This document shows, in pieces, positions 5,535 to 5,718 of a stretch of DNA of 5,718 nucleotides. The stretch lies in NCBI GenBank assembly GCA_964493095.1, contig CAZBNG010000111.1, positions 1 to 5,718 of the forward strand. Reading direction: 5' to 3'. The stretch's first letter is position 1; each line of letters begins with the position of its first letter. The notes under the pieces are model-generated. The model ran no database searches. It was not told the DNA's origin and was given only the letters and a program-made list of their open reading frames with translations. Made by a program: the position numbers and the translations under genes. Source of the stretch: CAYXSX01 sp964493095 (GTDB lineage: Bacteria > Pseudomonadota > Alphaproteobacteria > Micavibrionales > Micavibrionaceae).

Positions 5535-5718
5535 TTCCTCCGCTCGTTCTGTCAGTTTTTGTGTGTTGCGAAACGGGCGGTCCTCTGTGCCTCCGGGCTT
5601 CATCGTTCAGCACATCTATCAATGCTTCAAGAACGTGCCTTTTCACGCCTGAAACGCGTACGGCGCATTTTTGAAAACCTCCAAACCAGGCATGAACGTT
5701 TGTACTCCGGTCTGAACC
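5535..5718. other. Terminal stretch without a confident gene
   Basis: Two weak open frames run off the window edge. On the plus strand an ATG at 5622 opens 32 codons to the end, rich in Arg and Leu (MLQERAFSRLKRVRR at its start), but no ribosome-binding site precedes it. On the minus strand a frame enters from the edge and runs 70 codons to a TGA at 5509-5511, containing VLEALIDVLNDEARR. They overlap, so at most one is likely real, and codon use does not decide between them. No tRNA, repeat array or mobile-element end is visible. Confidence 0.4.

Noticed and set aside
5509..5718. Minus-strand 70-codon open frame entering from the window edge.
   Set aside because: It is rich in Arg and His, I cannot assign it to a family, its stop falls inside the inverted repeat at 5505-5534, and a competing plus-strand frame covers the same bases. 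Sequence beyond the edge is needed to judge it.

Overview
The window looks like chromosomal DNA from an alphaproteobacterium of moderate GC content. The evidence is the character of the HisF and HslU proteins, the closeness of hisF to hslU (several alphaproteobacteria keep histidine-biosynthesis genes beside hslVU), and a promoter in front of hslU that fits the alphaproteobacterial heat-shock (RpoH) pattern. This assignment is an inference from the sequence alone and no database was searched.

Layout: (1) Positions 1-764 hold almost all of hisF on the plus strand, missing only its first few codons. (2) Positions 772-865 hold a palindromic intergenic repeat of a familiar dispersed type, lying between the convergent 3' ends of hisF and a minus-strand gene. 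(3) Positions 873-1862 (minus) encode a secreted M23 zinc metallopeptidase with an intact catalytic set. (4) Diverging from it, 1976-2980 (plus) encodes an unrecognised 334-residue protein with a Cys/His cluster resembling a zinc ribbon. Its promoter is close to consensus and the -10 box lies inside a perfect inverted repeat. (5) Positions 2977-4326 (minus) are a complete hslU. Its stop codon overlaps that of the preceding plus-strand gene. (6) Diverging from hslU, two plus-strand genes, 4433-4966 and 5014-5502, encode small NTF2-like proteins that appear to be distant relatives and probably form an operon. (7) Positions 5503-5718 hold an inverted repeat and no confident gene.

How the genes relate: hisF belongs to histidine biosynthesis and hslU to protein quality control. 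The genes between and beyond them look like accessory additions to an older his/hsl neighbourhood. No hslV, the proteolytic partner of HslU, is present on either side of hslU, so hslU appears to be transcribed alone. Its candidate promoter would start the mRNA about two bases before the ATG. No CRISPR array, tRNA, rRNA, insertion sequence or phage gene is visible. There is no strong sign of a new multi-gene system. The points most worth following are the zinc-ribbon gene with its operator-like promoter, the isolated heat-shock hslU, and the tandem NTF2-like pair.
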